Origin: an uncultured Bacteroidales bacterium
GTDB lineage: Bacteria > Bacteroidota > Bacteroidia > Bacteroidales > UBA932
Reading direction: 5' to 3'
Assembly (NCBI GenBank): GCA_934678915.1
Contig: CAKUSF010000134.1
Coordinates: 1 to 5,452 of the forward strand
DNA length: 5,452 nucleotides
Shown: positions 4,871 through 5,452 of the stretch, in pieces
How positions within the stretch are numbered: the first letter of the stretch is position 1
How the letters are laid out: the number at the start of each line of letters is the position of its first letter
Translations under genes and position numbers: made by a program
Notes under the pieces: generated by a model
Seen by the model: the letters and a program-made list of their open reading frames with translations, nothing else
What the model was told of the DNA's origin: nothing
Databases searched by the model: none

Positions 4871-5452
4871 TTATTTCTGGAATTCGAACCTAAGGTCAAT
4901 CGGAATATTCTCAAGACGGATGTTCATAAGGTCTGCCTTAAAATCCTCAGACAAAACGCAGTACTTGTTTTCGAACTGCTCAGCAAATTCGTAGTCTCCC
5001 GTTGCCTGGGTCTTGAGTGCGATGCCTGTGAACTCAGCAACGAGCGAAAGCGTCTTTTCGTAGTCGATTGAATATTTTCCGCTGTCACCACGTTTGAAGG
5101 CGCCATTCTGGTTAAGGTAATTGAACAGCATCACATAAGCCCTGCCAAGTTGAGAAGCTTCACCGAAACGCTCTGAGCGGATCAGGTTGGCAACGAATGT
5201 CGTGATTGCATCCTCTTTAGTGACAAGCGTAGGAATCTTGTGCTCGTCCAAAAGTTTGCAGACAAGATAAAGTCCGAGAGCGTTCGCCTTGGCGTCCTCC
5301 CAAGTGAGTGCCTTGTTGCCGAGAGCCTCGTCAACCTCGCCTTTTCCGTTGATCGTCTCCTTGACTCCAAGGCCATGGGAAATCTCACGGAATGCGATGT
5401 TCCAATAGAATGCCTCTTCGCTGAGGTGATCTTGCTGGTCTGGGGTGAGAAC
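4871..5452 (-). CDS. M49 / dipeptidyl-peptidase III-like protein, C-terminal part (runs off the right edge)
   Basis: The frame is open from the window edge to TAA at 4871, giving the last 193 residues; the start lies outside. Residues 22-29 of the fragment read REISHGLG, followed by GKGEVDEAL (36-44), WEDAKANALGLYL (51-63) and SERFGEASQLGRA further on. The order and spacing match the zinc-binding core and C-terminal lobe of the M49-like family related to dipeptidyl-peptidase III, seen also in the M49-like domain of plant Nudix hydrolase 3. Members with intact motifs use H-E-x-x-H (or HExxGH) and E-E-x-x-A-D/E to bind zinc and cleave dipeptides from peptides. Here the first His is Arg (codon at 5387-5389), and the second motif is E-D-A-K-A-N, so activity is doubtful. 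Peptidase activity is therefore not asserted. It is the first visible gene of the leftward cluster, 23 bp before the DASS gene. Location in the cell cannot be judged without the N-terminus. Confidence 0.78.
   Translation of the reverse strand, partial: VLTPDQQDHLSEEAFYWNIAFREISHGLGVKETINGKGEVDEALGNKALTWEDAKANALGLYLVCKLLDEHKIPTLVTKEDAITTFVANLIRSERFGEASQLGRAYVMLFNYLNQNGAFKRGDSGKYSIDYEKTLSLVAEFTGIALKTQATGDYEFAEQFENKYCVLSEDFKADLMNIRLENIPIDLRFEFQK

Noticed and set aside
5182..5388. Minus-strand open frame of 68 codons within the M49-like gene region
   Set aside because: The in-phase frame running from the window edge to 4871 has clear M49-family similarity; this one is an out-of-frame shadow.

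Overview
The window looks like chromosomal DNA of a member of the Bacteroidota (Bacteroidales-like). The clues are a TTG / TAnnTTTG-type promoter, no Shine-Dalgarno sequences before the starts, signal peptides ending in ...AQ, Bacteroidota-style beta-barrel porins, and a hisG product close to the Bacteroides type. All genes recognised lie on the minus strand, so transcription runs from right to left.

Right to centre (5452 down to about 503) is a probable transport cluster. In transcription order it holds: the C-terminal 193 residues of an M49 / dipeptidyl-peptidase III-like protein (cut by the window edge); 23 bp later a complete DASS/SLC13 (INDY-type) carboxylate transporter; 85 bp later a DcaP-like outer-membrane porin; and 213 bp later a second, diverged paralogue of that porin. 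A porin plus a DASS carrier gives a plausible two-membrane route for dicarboxylates such as succinate, malate or fumarate. The substrate is inferred from family membership only. The M49 fragment has non-canonical residues at both expected zinc-binding motifs.

The two gaps around the first porin hold palindromic DNA. The gap between the porins carries a 158-bp, nearly end-to-end palindrome with terminal inverted repeats and a 5-bp direct repeat (CTTAG) on each side, which resembles a MITE. The gap between the transporter and the first porin carries a 38-bp hairpin that shares a 13-base end motif with it.

Left (1-435) is the start of a separate histidine-biosynthesis unit. A Bacteroidota-type promoter is followed by an 18-codon leader peptide with five histidines (too short for ordinary gene calling), mutually exclusive RNA hairpins, an intrinsic terminator, and then the first 80 codons of hisG. 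This fits a complete histidine attenuator of the classical ribosome-stalling kind. It is the best-supported regulatory discovery in the window. No rRNA, tRNA, CRISPR array, or transposase gene was seen.
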